Assembly (NCBI RefSeq): GCF_007995245.1
Contig: NZ_VCBA01000005.1
Location: 124,001 to 188,000, forward strand
Length of the DNA stretch: 64,000 nucleotides
Source: Tateyamaria sp. syn59
Lineage (GTDB): Bacteria; Pseudomonadota; Alphaproteobacteria; Rhodobacterales; Rhodobacteraceae
Direction: 5' to 3'
Part shown: positions 18,823 to 26,885 of the stretch, piece by piece
How positions within the stretch are numbered: the first letter of the stretch is position 1
How the letters are laid out: every line of letters begins with the position of its first letter
The notes under the pieces: generated by a model
What the model was told of the DNA's origin: nothing
The model's database searches: none
The model's input: the letters and a program-made list of their open reading frames with translations, nothing else
Translations under genes and position numbers: made by a program

Positions 18823-19447
18823 AGGGGTCCTGCTCGGCACGCTTTTGCTGACCCTCTCGGCGTGCGAGGATTTCGCGGGCCTCAATCTGGCCGGGACAGG
18901 AGAAGGCTTTGCGCTGAGCGGGGCAAACCTTGCTGGCGGCACGGTCAAACTGATGCCGCCGCCGGGCTTTTGCGTGGACAAACGCAGCGTGCGGGACAGT
19001 TTTGCGATCATGGCGCGCTGCGACACGCTGGGCGGCCAACATACAGCAGATGCTCCGCTCGCGATCATCACGGCGACGACGGTTGCAGTGGACGGCGCGG
19101 CGCAAATCGACACGTCGGCCTTCGAAGGCACGTCGGAAACCGTGTTGCAACGGACCGAAGACGGCGCGCTGGCCGTTGTCCAGGTGACAGGTGCCCCACC
19201 CAGCCCCGATATGCGCGGCACCTACTGGCGCGGTGCAGCCCAGGTGGGCAATCAGGTGCTGGGCCTTGCTGCCTACGAAGATGCAAACAGCACGGCGCTG
19301 GATCAGCTGGGCCAAAGCCTTTTGACGCAGACGGTCGAGCGAACGCAGGAACAATCGGTTGTCGCAGCAGTCGTACCCCCGGACAATTCTGCAACGTCGC
19401 CCCCCAAACCGTCGGGCAACGGGTTCTTCGCAGGTTTATTTGAGTGA
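18803..19447 (+). CDS. predicted lipoprotein of unknown function
   Basis: This 214-residue protein begins inside the end of ilvD (ATG 18803). It has a lipoprotein signal: a short charged start, the hydrophobic [10 protein letters not shown] stretch and lipobox LSAC, so the mature protein would be anchored through the Cys at about residue 20. The mature part has the conserved-looking [26 protein letters not shown] and [24 protein letters not shown] segments. The C-terminus is Pro/Ser-rich. I do not recognise a functional family; similar proteins are, as far as I recall, Rhodobacterales-typical. Confidence 0.75.
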   Translation: MSTGTSKGVLLGTLLLTLSACEDFAGLNLAGTGEGFALSGANLAGGTVKLMPPPGFCVDKRSVRDSFAIMARCDTLGGQHTADAPLAIITATTVAVDGAAQIDTSAFEGTSETVLQRTEDGALAVVQVTGAPPSPDMRGTYWRGAAQVGNQVLGLAAYEDANSTALDQLGQSLLTQTVERTQEQSVVAAVVPPDNSATSPPKPSGNGFFAGLFE

Positions 19448-19495
19448 AACCTTTGGCATACATAGTGCACCGCGACACGCATCGGCGCAGGGCAT

Positions 19496-20269
19496 ATGGC
19501 AGGCAACCACATCTCATTCATTGACCGTATCGCGCACAAGCGGATGATGCGCCGTTGGGCGCGCGCCGCCCGCAATGCAAAGAGTACAGAACTGGCAGAA
19601 CTGCGCGGTTTGCGATCCGCCGCCCGGCTGCTGCGGACGCATCTCGACAGGTTGATCCATCGGGCTGACGAACGGCTTGCACTGCCGGCCATTGGCTCCA
19701 GCGCGTTTCCGCATCCCCACAATACGGAATGGTCGTGGCGGCCAGAACTGTGGCGCGGATCGCTTGGCATGCCTGGCATGTCCTCGGTTCAGACCAAATC
19801 GATGCTGGGCAGCGAAGTGACCTTGTTTCACGATTGCGAATTCAGCGAGATGACGTTGCGCCAACTGCGCAACCTGCGCGAGGAAGACCTGGCACCCTAC
19901 GGCGTCCGTCTCGATGTCTTCAAATTCGACGGCTCATTCCTGTCACTTGTCGTCGATCTGCCCACCGAGGCGGTCAACGGTCTGACCAAAAACCACCTTC
20001 TGGGCATGAACACCATTGTCGAGATGGAAAAACCGATTGAAATCTTTGCGCGGCTGAACGTGCGCCACGGCCCGAACACCGAACAGATCGTGCGCGAGCT
20101 GCCCCTGCACGAAGCGGACGTGACGGTCGAGTTCGACCTCGCCTATTCCAAGCTGAACGAAAAGCGCGTGGAAGGGGCCTGGGTCGACCTGATCTTTGAA
20201 GGGCCGGAAATGAACCAGGTCACGCTGCGCGATCTGACCTTCTCGCGCCGACCGCGCGCAGCCCTGTGA
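19496..20269 (+). CDS. conserved Rhodobacterales protein of unknown function (DUF6478-like)
   Basis: This 257-residue protein is soluble, with no signal peptide or membrane segment. It starts with a basic helical region (RIAHKRMMRRWARAARNAK) and continues with a mixed alpha/beta body that contains SSAFPHPHNTEWSWRPELWRG and LFHDCEFSEMTLRQLR. From memory this matches the uncharacterised DUF6478 family of Rhodobacterales; that assignment needs a profile search. It lies between a lipoprotein and another hypothetical in the same orientation, with a 13-base gap to the next gene. Confidence 0.7.
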   Translation: MAGNHISFIDRIAHKRMMRRWARAARNAKSTELAELRGLRSAARLLRTHLDRLIHRADERLALPAIGSSAFPHPHNTEWSWRPELWRGSLGMPGMSSVQTKSMLGSEVTLFHDCEFSEMTLRQLRNLREEDLAPYGVRLDVFKFDGSFLSLVVDLPTEAVNGLTKNHLLGMNTIVEMEKPIEIFARLNVRHGPNTEQIVRELPLHEADVTVEFDLAYSKLNEKRVEGAWVDLIFEGPEMNQVTLRDLTFSRRPRAAL

Positions 20270-20282
20270 CGAAAGGGAAAGC

Positions 20283-20654
20283 ATGAGCACACTGACCCTC
20301 ACGCCGATCAAGATGCGGCATGGCGTCTGGCAGGCCCTGATCCAGCAAAACGGCACCGGCGTGCCACAGATCAAGGTGACGCACCAGGACAGCAACGTGC
20401 CCGATGTGAAGGTCACGGAACAAGGTGAAGATGGCGGATGGCTGCTTCAGGTACCCATCCCGGCCGAGGCCATTGCCGACGGTGTTCAGGTCTTTGTCAT
20501 CACAGATGGCACCGACGACGAAAAGCTGGGCGATTTTACGATCATCGCGGGCGAGGCGCTTGGCGATGACATCCGCGGCGAAGTGGCTCTCCTGCGCCAA
20601 GAGCTGGACATGCTCAAGCGCGCCTTCCGCCGCCACTGCGTCGAGACGTCCTAG
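20283..20654 (+). CDS. small protein of unknown function with C-terminal coiled coil
   Basis: This 123-residue protein is predicted to be beta-rich over residues 1-90, with no cysteines in that part and no signal peptide. It ends in a short amphipathic or coiled-coil helix (EVALLRQELDMLKRAFRRHC). I do not recognise the family. It follows the DUF6478-like gene after 13 bases with GAAAGGGAAAGC as a plausible ribosome-binding region, so the two are likely co-transcribed. Its stop shares the CTAG at 20651-20654 with the convergent binding-protein gene. Confidence 0.7.
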   Translation: MSTLTLTPIKMRHGVWQALIQQNGTGVPQIKVTHQDSNVPDVKVTEQGEDGGWLLQVPIPAEAIADGVQVFVITDGTDDEKLGDFTIIAGEALGDDIRGEVALLRQELDMLKRAFRRHCVETS

Positions 20655-21652
20655 CGCAACAGCGCCGAAGACCACGCCTCCAGGAACAACGCCCGCTTGA
20701 GCCGGTCCAGATAGACCAGCAAACCGGGATCCAGACTGACCACGTTCAGCACTTGCGCATCCGCCCCTCGGATCGACGGCAACGGGTACCCCGGCCGATC
20801 CTGCGCCGCCCAAGCCCCCGATGTCAGATACGCCACAAGGGCTTGCGCCGTGTCGCCGTGATCCGTCGTGTCCAACACCAATGCGGTCCGCATCATCGTC
20901 GTCGCAAAATCCTCTGGCGTGATGACGGCCACCTTATCTAGTGTCTCTGGCCGGGTCTGCGTGTAGCTGCCAAGCACGTTGTAGGCCACATACAACTCAC
21001 CCGACACCAGATCGTCGATCATATCGCCCGAGCAGCAGTACAGTTGCGCGTCAAGGTTCCCAAACACCTCCATCAGCCGCCAGAACGTCTCGGACGTGCG
21101 GGCATCCTGCGTGGCAAAAAGATACCCCAACCCCGACAACCGCACATCATAGGTGCCCAGCCGCCCCCGAAAATGCTCCGGCTCCGCCCGGAGCGCTTCG
21201 ATCAACGCCTGTCGCGTCGTGGGAAGCGGGCGCCCCTCGAATGCGGCGCGGTTCAACACCACAGTCGCAGGCTCCAGCGTGAAGCCAAACAGGGTCTGCC
21301 GCCAATCCGTGTCGCCGGGCTGTGCCAGCCCCGGCAAGCGCCGCGCCAGGCCGTCATTCGCCAGTTTCAGCTGCAGGTCCATCGCACTTGAGATCACCAC
21401 ATCAAAGCAATCGGGGCACTCCGTAATCAATGTCACAATGTCAGCCGATCCCGCGACGGCATAGTCAATCGACACGGTGGGATTCCGCGCAATGAACGCC
21501 TCCAGAATAGGGGCAAAGATGTCGGTGTCCGTACTGGACAAGACACGCAGGGTGACACCGCCTGCACCGTCAAACGTCCTGCGATCCTCCAGCGCGGCCG
21601 CGTTTGCCAAAGCGCCCCACAGGCAGGCAACTACAAGTACAAGGTTGCGCAT
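20651..21652 (-). CDS. periplasmic binding protein linked to TctE/TctD-type sensor system (PgtC-like)
   Basis: This 333-residue extracellular solute-binding protein has a signal peptide (MRNLVLVVACLWGALANAAA). It has the family-1/6 binding-protein fold signatures TLRVLSSTDTDIFAPILEAF and CPDCFDVVISSAMDLQLKLAND. No permease or ATPase accompanies it. It is the third gene of a regulatory operon and its start overlaps the end of the histidine kinase gene by 22 bases. That arrangement resembles PgtC of the phosphoglycerate regulatory system, so it probably presents ligand to the kinase rather than serving an ABC transporter. The role is inferred from context. Confidence 0.82.
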   Translation of the reverse strand: MRNLVLVVACLWGALANAAALEDRRTFDGAGGVTLRVLSSTDTDIFAPILEAFIARNPTVSIDYAVAGSADIVTLITECPDCFDVVISSAMDLQLKLANDGLARRLPGLAQPGDTDWRQTLFGFTLEPATVVLNRAAFEGRPLPTTRQALIEALRAEPEHFRGRLGTYDVRLSGLGYLFATQDARTSETFWRLMEVFGNLDAQLYCCSGDMIDDLVSGELYVAYNVLGSYTQTRPETLDKVAVITPEDFATTMMRTALVLDTTDHGDTAQALVAYLTSGAWAAQDRPGYPLPSIRGADAQVLNVVSLDPGLLVYLDRLKRALFLEAWSSALLR

Positions 21653-22986
21653 GCCCCACTCCCTTCCACATTCAACAAGGCCAGGCGCCCGCCGTGCGCT
21701 TCGGCCACGTCGCTCGCGATGGTCAGGCCCAGACCCGAACCCACTGTCTCGCCCACGTTCGCCCCGCGCCGAAATCTCTCCGACAGTTCCGCCATCTGTT
21801 CGGTCGGAAACCCCGCGCCTTCATCTGTAACCATGATTCGCGGGGGATCTGACTGCACCTCAATTCGCACGGCACCTTCCGGCGGGGAATATTTCAGCGC
21901 ATTGTCGATCAGATTGCGCACCGCATTCTGGATCAGGATCGGATCGGCCTGCACAACGACAGGCCCATCCGCCTGCAAAACCAGTTCCAGATCCTTCATC
22001 TCCGCCACCGGGGTCAGCCGATCCACCAACTCGCGGCAAATCCCGACCAGATCGACCGCGCTCCGCTCCATCTGATCACCACGAAAGCTGACCATGGCAT
22101 GGTCCAAAAGCTGTCCCGCCGCGCGGCTGCTTTCGTCTATGGCCCGGATCATGGACCGCAAGGCTGCGCGGTTCTCGTCCCGATCCACCCGCATCAGCGT
22201 CGCCTCGGCATGCGTCCGCACGGTGGCCAGCGGCGTCCGCACGCGATGCGCAGCCTCGGCAATAAAGGTCTCGGACTGGGTCAGCGACGCACTCAACCGC
22301 GTCATCAGTGAATTCAGCGACGTGACCAAAGGCGACAATTCGGTCGGCACCGCCCGCACCACAGGTCGCAGATCGCGCGGCCCCCGCCGCGCCACCGCTT
22401 CGGCCATCTGGCTCAGGGGGCGCATAGTGGATCGCGACGTCCACAGCGCCATGCCCGCCGCCAACACAAAAAACGCCCCGCCAAACAGCGCCGCATTGAC
22501 CGAAATGGCCCAGAGCGTCCCAGCCAGACTGTCCCGCGTCTGCGCCACGCTCACAGTCAGCATCACCGGCGCGGGACTGGCAGGCAGCACCCGCGTCAGG
22601 CGCGCCAGACGCAGATCAGTCCCGGCAAAGCCAACCGTATCAAACGCAGGTCCGGCCATCGCAGCAAACGGCCCCTCGACCAACCCGTCATACCCAGTCA
22701 GCAATTCCGCACCCTGATGGATGGCATAGAACACACGGTCATCGGCCGCCGTGTCCAGCATGGCAAAGGCGGCATAGGGCACGTCCACCTCCACCTGCCC
22801 CTCGCGCACCACGGCAGCATCCATAAGAGATGTCAGCGACGCCTCAAGTATCCGGTCCTGCCCCTGCTGCGCGATCTGCTGTGCGTAGGTGCGCACCACC
22901 AGATAGAACAGCACGGCCAGCACCGCCGCCCCACCAATCAGGGTCCAGGTCAACCGACGGCGCAGGGATGTCGCCCTACCCCTCAT
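21631..22986 (-). CDS. tctE: TctE-type sensor histidine kinase
   Basis: This 451-residue inner-membrane sensor kinase has two transmembrane segments (about 12-33 and 163-183) flanking a periplasmic 2CSK-type sensor domain. A HAMP-like linker comes next, then a dimerisation domain with the phosphoacceptor His247 in AEAAHRVRTPLA. The ATPase has the N box NLIDNALKYSP, DEGAGF and the G box GSGLGL. Its start overlaps the end of the response-regulator gene by 11 bases. The partner probably controls the divergent tctCBA operon in response to a tricarboxylate-like ligand. Confidence 0.92.
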   Translation of the reverse strand: MRGRATSLRRRLTWTLIGGAAVLAVLFYLVVRTYAQQIAQQGQDRILEASLTSLMDAAVVREGQVEVDVPYAAFAMLDTAADDRVFYAIHQGAELLTGYDGLVEGPFAAMAGPAFDTVGFAGTDLRLARLTRVLPASPAPVMLTVSVAQTRDSLAGTLWAISVNAALFGGAFFVLAAGMALWTSRSTMRPLSQMAEAVARRGPRDLRPVVRAVPTELSPLVTSLNSLMTRLSASLTQSETFIAEAAHRVRTPLATVRTHAEATLMRVDRDENRAALRSMIRAIDESSRAAGQLLDHAMVSFRGDQMERSAVDLVGICRELVDRLTPVAEMKDLELVLQADGPVVVQADPILIQNAVRNLIDNALKYSPPEGAVRIEVQSDPPRIMVTDEGAGFPTEQMAELSERFRRGANVGETVGSGLGLTIASDVAEAHGGRLALLNVEGSGACATLYL

Positions 22987-23641
22987 CCAAGCGGTACCCC
23001 AGACCCCGATGAGTCGAAATGGTCAGGCTCGACGGCTCCAGATGCTTGCGCAGCCGTCCCACATAAACCTCGATCGCGTTCTCGGTCACCGTGCCATCAT
23101 AGGAAAACAACCGATCCACCAGCTTGTCCTTGGAAAAGATCTGGCCCGGCGCGTTCATGAACAGCTCGAGCAGGCGCAGCTCGCGATTGCGCAAGGTCAC
23201 CTCGGCCTCGCCAATGGTCAGAACAGACGCCACCGGATTCAAGGCCGCATCGCCCCGCCGAATGACCGTCTGTGCCGATCCGGTCCTGCGGCGCAGCACC
23301 GCCCGGCACCGCGCCTGCAACTCCGCATGATCAAATGGCTTGGTCAGATAATCATCCGCCCCCAGATCCAGCATGCTCACCCGGTCCGACACCTCCGACC
23401 GCGCCGTCAGGACAATGACCGGCGTGTCCCCCTCCTGCGCCCGATGACGCTCAAGAAACGCACGCCCGTCGCCATCGGGCAGCATGATGTCCAGCAGGAT
23501 CAGATCGTACTCCCCCACGCTCAGAAAGTCCGATCCTTCAGACAATGTACAGGCATGGTCGATCACGTGCCCATCCAGACGCATCCGGGTACACAGCGCT
23601 CCCGCAAGTTCTGCATTGTCCTCGATCAGCAGGTATTTCAT
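22976..23641 (-). CDS. tctD: TctD-type response regulator (OmpR family)
   Basis: This 221-residue response regulator has a receiver domain with acidic pocket residues near the N-terminus (IEDN), phosphoacceptor Asp51 (LLLDIMLP) and the conserved Lys in LTKPFDH. The C-terminal winged-helix OmpR-type DNA-binding domain has ENAIEVYVGRLRKHL and THRGLGYRL. It is the first gene of the minus-strand regulatory operon, divergent from tctC. The 104-base intergenic region with its TGACA-N6-TGTCA repeat is the likely target. Confidence 0.93.
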   Translation of the reverse strand: MKYLLIEDNAELAGALCTRMRLDGHVIDHACTLSEGSDFLSVGEYDLILLDIMLPDGDGRAFLERHRAQEGDTPVIVLTARSEVSDRVSMLDLGADDYLTKPFDHAELQARCRAVLRRRTGSAQTVIRRGDAALNPVASVLTIGEAEVTLRNRELRLLELFMNAPGQIFSKDKLVDRLFSYDGTVTENAIEVYVGRLRKHLEPSSLTISTHRGLGYRLDEG

Positions 23642-23666
23642 CCGATCCGCCCCTGTTGCGGTTCCA

Positions 23667-23682
23667 TGACAGGTCTGTGTCA
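23667..23682. promoter_or_regulatory. candidate TctD operator
   Basis: TGACA (23667-23671) and TGTCA (23678-23682) form a perfect inverted repeat with a 6-base spacer in the tctD-tctC intergenic region. It suits a dimeric regulator acting on both divergent promoters. The link to TctD is positional inference. Confidence 0.4.
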
Positions 23683-23745
23683 GGTTCGCATGTTTTCAGG
23701 GCAGCATTCGCGTGAAAGCGCGCGAAGTCAAATGGGAGGACACCA

Positions 23746-24729
23746 ATGAAATCATTGGCAATGGGCCGCAGGGCCCTGCTTGGCGCAGCTATGGCATTTG
23801 GCCTGGGTGGCGCAGCATTCGCAGACGGCCACCAGGTCGTCGACAGCATCCACTTCCTTATCCCCGGCGGCGCCGGTGGCGGTTGGGACGGCACCGCACG
23901 CGGCACCGGTGAGGCGCTGACAGGTGCGGGCCTCGTGGGCAACGCATCGTTCGAAAACATGTCGGGCGGCGGCGGCGGCAAGGCCATCGGCTACCTGATC
24001 GAAAACGCCGACAGCAACCACGGCACGCTGATGGTCAACTCGACCCCCATCGTGATCCGCTCGCTGACAGGCGTGTTCCCGCATAACTTCCGCGATCTGA
24101 CGCTGGTCGCCGGCACCATCGGTGACTACGCCGCCATGGTGGTGGGCAAGGACAGCCCCATCAACTCGATGGAAGACCTGCTGGCCGCCTATGATGCGGA
24201 CCCCAACAGCACCGCCATCGGCGGTGGTTCGGTTCCCGGCGGCATGGACCACCTCGTGGCGGCCATGGTGATGGAAGCTGCAGGCAAGGACGCGCTGGGC
24301 GTGAAATACATCCCCTATGACGCGGGCGGCAAAGCCATGGCGGCGCTCCTGTCGGGTGAAATCGCAGCACTCTCCACCGGCTTCTCCGAAGCGGTTGATC
24401 TGGCCAACGCAGGCGAAGTGAAGATCATCGGCGTGACAGCACCCGAGCGCGTGGACGCAGCCCCCGACGCCATGACCATGAAAGAGCAAGGGATCGACAC
24501 CGAGTTCGTGAACTGGCGTGGGTTCTTCGGTGCCCCCGGTCTGCCCGAGGACAAGCTGGCGATGTACCAGGACGCGCTGACCAAGATGTACGACACCCCC
24601 GAATGGGAAGACGTGCGTGCGCGCAACGGTTGGGTCAACATCCACAACAACGGGGACGAGTTCAAAGCCTTCCTCGAAGATCAGGAACAGGTCATCGGCG
24701 ACCTGATGAAGAAGCTCGGCTTCCTCTGA
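23746..24729 (+). CDS. tctC: tripartite tricarboxylate transporter substrate-binding protein
   Basis: TctC is the periplasmic binding protein of a TTT-family transporter and delivers tricarboxylates or related acids to the TctB-TctA membrane complex. The 327-residue protein has a signal peptide at about residues 1-26 (ending AAFADG). It has the family's glycine-rich FLIPGGAGGGWDGTARGTGEAL segment and NASFENMSGGGGGKAI. GGGAGGA sits just before the ATG. A hairpin in the 142-base gap before tctB probably allows this gene to be expressed above the permease genes, as is usual for binding proteins. Confidence 0.94.
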   Translation: MKSLAMGRRALLGAAMAFGLGGAAFADGHQVVDSIHFLIPGGAGGGWDGTARGTGEALTGAGLVGNASFENMSGGGGGKAIGYLIENADSNHGTLMVNSTPIVIRSLTGVFPHNFRDLTLVAGTIGDYAAMVVGKDSPINSMEDLLAAYDADPNSTAIGGGSVPGGMDHLVAAMVMEAAGKDALGVKYIPYDAGGKAMAALLSGEIAALSTGFSEAVDLANAGEVKIIGVTAPERVDAAPDAMTMKEQGIDTEFVNWRGFFGAPGLPEDKLAMYQDALTKMYDTPEWEDVRARNGWVNIHNNGDEFKAFLEDQEQVIGDLMKKLGFL

Positions 24730-24743
24730 TCTGATCGCTCTTG

Positions 24744-24770
24744 GGTGTGGGGCTGGCATGGTCCCACACC
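24744..24770 (+). other. intercistronic hairpin tctC-tctB
   Basis: GGTGTGGG (24744-24751) pairs perfectly with CCCACACC (24763-24770) around an 11-base loop, 14 bases after the tctC stop. No T-run follows, so it looks more like an mRNA-stabilising or attenuating hairpin than a full terminator. It would favour tctC over tctBA. Confidence 0.55.
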
Positions 24771-24836
24771 TGCCTAAACGGGCAAAATCCGTTAAGATTA
24801 AGTTAAGTTAACCCTTTTCTTCAATGAAATCAGGGG

Positions 24837-24852
24837 TGTCCCCGCGGGGACA
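24837..24852. repeat. 16-bp perfect palindrome upstream of tctB
   Basis: TGTCCCCG followed by CGGGGACA forms a perfect 16-bp palindrome 20 bases before the tctB start. The same 16 bases occur at 4275-4290 inside fghA. Just upstream, 24791-24812 is an AT-rich TTAA repeat that contains a TTAA-N7-TTAA arrangement. Confidence 0.6.
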
Positions 24853-24871
24853 GATCAATCGGGGGGACATC

Positions 24872-25366
24872 ATGGCACTCGATCGCTGGATCGGACTGAT
24901 CCTTTTGGGCATCTTTGCCGCCTACGGCTACGCCGCGTGGTTCACGATGGACGGCAGCCTCGCCCCTTTCATGCGGCGCAATCCCATCTGGCCCTCGACT
25001 TTCCCCAAGGTGCTGAGCGTGCTGGGCATCATCTGCGGGCTGATCATCGTTCTGGGGCTGGAGAAGTCCGACAAACCGCGCGAGGAAAACCCCTCGGTCA
25101 TCGTCTACCGCCAGCTCAAGGAATTCAAACTCGGCCAGGCTGGTCTGCTCCTCGGCCTCATGGTCGCCTACGCCCTCCTGCTCCGCCCCGCCGGGTTCAT
25201 CATTGCCACTGTCGGCTTCCTTGTCATGGGCTCCGTCATCCTCGGCGAACGCCGCTGGATCACGATGATCCTCGTTGCAGGCATCGCCACAGGCGTCGTT
25301 TGGTATCTCGTGCAGGTCGTCCTTGGCATCTTCCTGCGCCCGTTGCCTGCATTCATGGGGGTCTGA
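24872..25366 (+). CDS. tctB: tripartite tricarboxylate transporter small membrane subunit
   Basis: TctB is the small four-helix membrane subunit of the TTT transporter. The 164-residue protein has four hydrophobic segments at about 6-24, 46-62, 82-118 (two close helices) and 128-155. The ATG at 24872 follows GGGGGGA at a good distance. The open frame reaches back to 24824 through the palindrome, but those 16 residues do not fit the family start. Four bases separate its stop from the tctA start. Confidence 0.92.
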   Translation: MALDRWIGLILLGIFAAYGYAAWFTMDGSLAPFMRRNPIWPSTFPKVLSVLGIICGLIIVLGLEKSDKPREENPSVIVYRQLKEFKLGQAGLLLGLMVAYALLLRPAGFIIATVGFLVMGSVILGERRWITMILVAGIATGVVWYLVQVVLGIFLRPLPAFMGV

Positions 25367-25370
25367 TAAC

Positions 25371-26885
25371 ATGCTCGAAGGAATTATGATCGGCCTGCAA
25401 ACGGCCTTCTCCCTCCAGAACCTGCTGATGGTCATTGGCGGCTGTCTGATCGGCACATTCATCGGCATGCTGCCGGGCCTCGGCCCGATGTCGATCATCG
25501 CCATCATGATCCCCGTCGCCATCTCGCTCGGCGACCCCTCCGCCGCACTCATCCTGCTCGCGGGCGTTTACTACGGCGCAATCTTCGGCGGCTCGACCTC
25601 GTCTATTCTGCTGAACGCGCCGGGGGTCGCAGGCACGGTGGCGACCAGCTTCGATGGCTACCCGATGGCCCGAGACGGCAAGGCGGGAAAGGCGCTGACC
25701 ATCGCCGCCATCGCGTCGTTCTGCGGCGGTTCCATCGGTGCAATCCTTCTGATGATCTTCGCACCGATGCTGTCGTCGGTCGCGCTGCTGTTCCACTCCG
25801 CCGAATACTTCGCGCTGATGGTCGTGGGCCTGTCGGCCATCGCGGCCTTCGCAGGCACCGGTCAGGTCGCAAAGGCCATCATGATGACCCTCCTCGGCCT
25901 CATCATGGCGACGGTGGGCGAAGGCGCGCTCTTCAACATGCCGCGCTTCACCATGGGCCTGATGGATCTGCAGTCGGGCTTTGCCTTCATCACCCTCGCC
26001 ATGGCGATGTTCGCCCTGCCCGAAGCGCTGTATCTGGTCATGGACCCAAGCCGCTCAAAGACCGGTCAGTCCAGCGACATCAAAGACCTGCGGATCACAA
26101 AGGACGAGGCGAAATCCATCGCCCCTGTCGTGGGTCGCCAATCCCTGCAGGGTTTCTTCATCGGCGTCCTTCCAGGCGCGGGTGCCACCATCGCCTCCTT
26201 CCTCGGCTACGCCGTCGAGCGCAACATCGCGCCCGAGAAGGAAAAGCAGGAGTTCGGCAAAGGCTCCATCAAGGGCCTCGCCGCGCCCGAGACGGCAAAC
26301 AACGCCGCCTGCACCGGATCGTTTGTTCCACTGCTGACGCTCGGCATACCCGGCTCCGGCACCACCGCGATTCTACTCGGAGCGCTCATTGCGCTGAACG
26401 TCACGCCCGGGCCGCGGCTGATGGTCGACGATCCACAGATCTTCTGGGCGGTCATCATCTCGATGTATATCGGCAACCTGATCCTCCTGATCCTGAACCT
26501 GCCGCTGATCCCCTACATTGCCAAGGTGCTGGCGGTGCCGCGCAACTTCCTGATCCCCTTCATCCTCTTCTTCACGCTGATGGGAGCCTATATCGGGCAG
26601 AACAACGCAACCGAGCTGCTGCTGCTCGTCGGCTTCGGCATCTGCGCCACGATCCTGCGCTTTGCGGACTACCCGCTCGCACCGTTGCTGATCGGCTTCA
26701 TCCTTGGCGGCATGCTCGAAGACAACTTCAGCCGGTCCATGCAGCTCTACGACGGCATCAGCTTCATCTGGGAACGCCCAATGACGCTGGGCCTGTTGGT
26801 CATCGCTTGCCTTCTGGTGATCCTACCCAGCTACCGCGCGCGTCGCGCCCGGGCGCGGGCAGCCGGGGTGGCGGATGGGGATTGA
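25371..26885 (+). CDS. tctA: tripartite tricarboxylate transporter large membrane subunit
   Basis: TctA is the large permease of the TTT transporter. The 504-residue protein has about twelve membrane segments and the family's two glycine/proline-rich motifs in the related halves, GMLPGLGPMSIIAIMIP near the N-terminus and GVLPGAGATIASFLGY in the middle. The ATG at 25371 gives the family start (MLEGIMIGLQTAFS). The 3' end overlaps the CoA-transferase gene by 11 bases, which ties import to CoA activation. Confidence 0.95.
   Translation: MLEGIMIGLQTAFSLQNLLMVIGGCLIGTFIGMLPGLGPMSIIAIMIPVAISLGDPSAALILLAGVYYGAIFGGSTSSILLNAPGVAGTVATSFDGYPMARDGKAGKALTIAAIASFCGGSIGAILLMIFAPMLSSVALLFHSAEYFALMVVGLSAIAAFAGTGQVAKAIMMTLLGLIMATVGEGALFNMPRFTMGLMDLQSGFAFITLAMAMFALPEALYLVMDPSRSKTGQSSDIKDLRITKDEAKSIAPVVGRQSLQGFFIGVLPGAGATIASFLGYAVERNIAPEKEKQEFGKGSIKGLAAPETANNAACTGSFVPLLTLGIPGSGTTAILLGALIALNVTPGPRLMVDDPQIFWAVIISMYIGNLILLILNLPLIPYIAKVLAVPRNFLIPFILFFTLMGAYIGQNNATELLLLVGFGICATILRFADYPLAPLLIGFILGGMLEDNFSRSMQLYDGISFIWERPMTLGLLVIACLLVILPSYRARRARARAAGVADGD

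Noticed and set aside
17485-19221. Long minus-strand open frame opposite ilvD
   Set aside because: Antisense shadow of ilvD and the lipoprotein gene, with no domain-like sequence.
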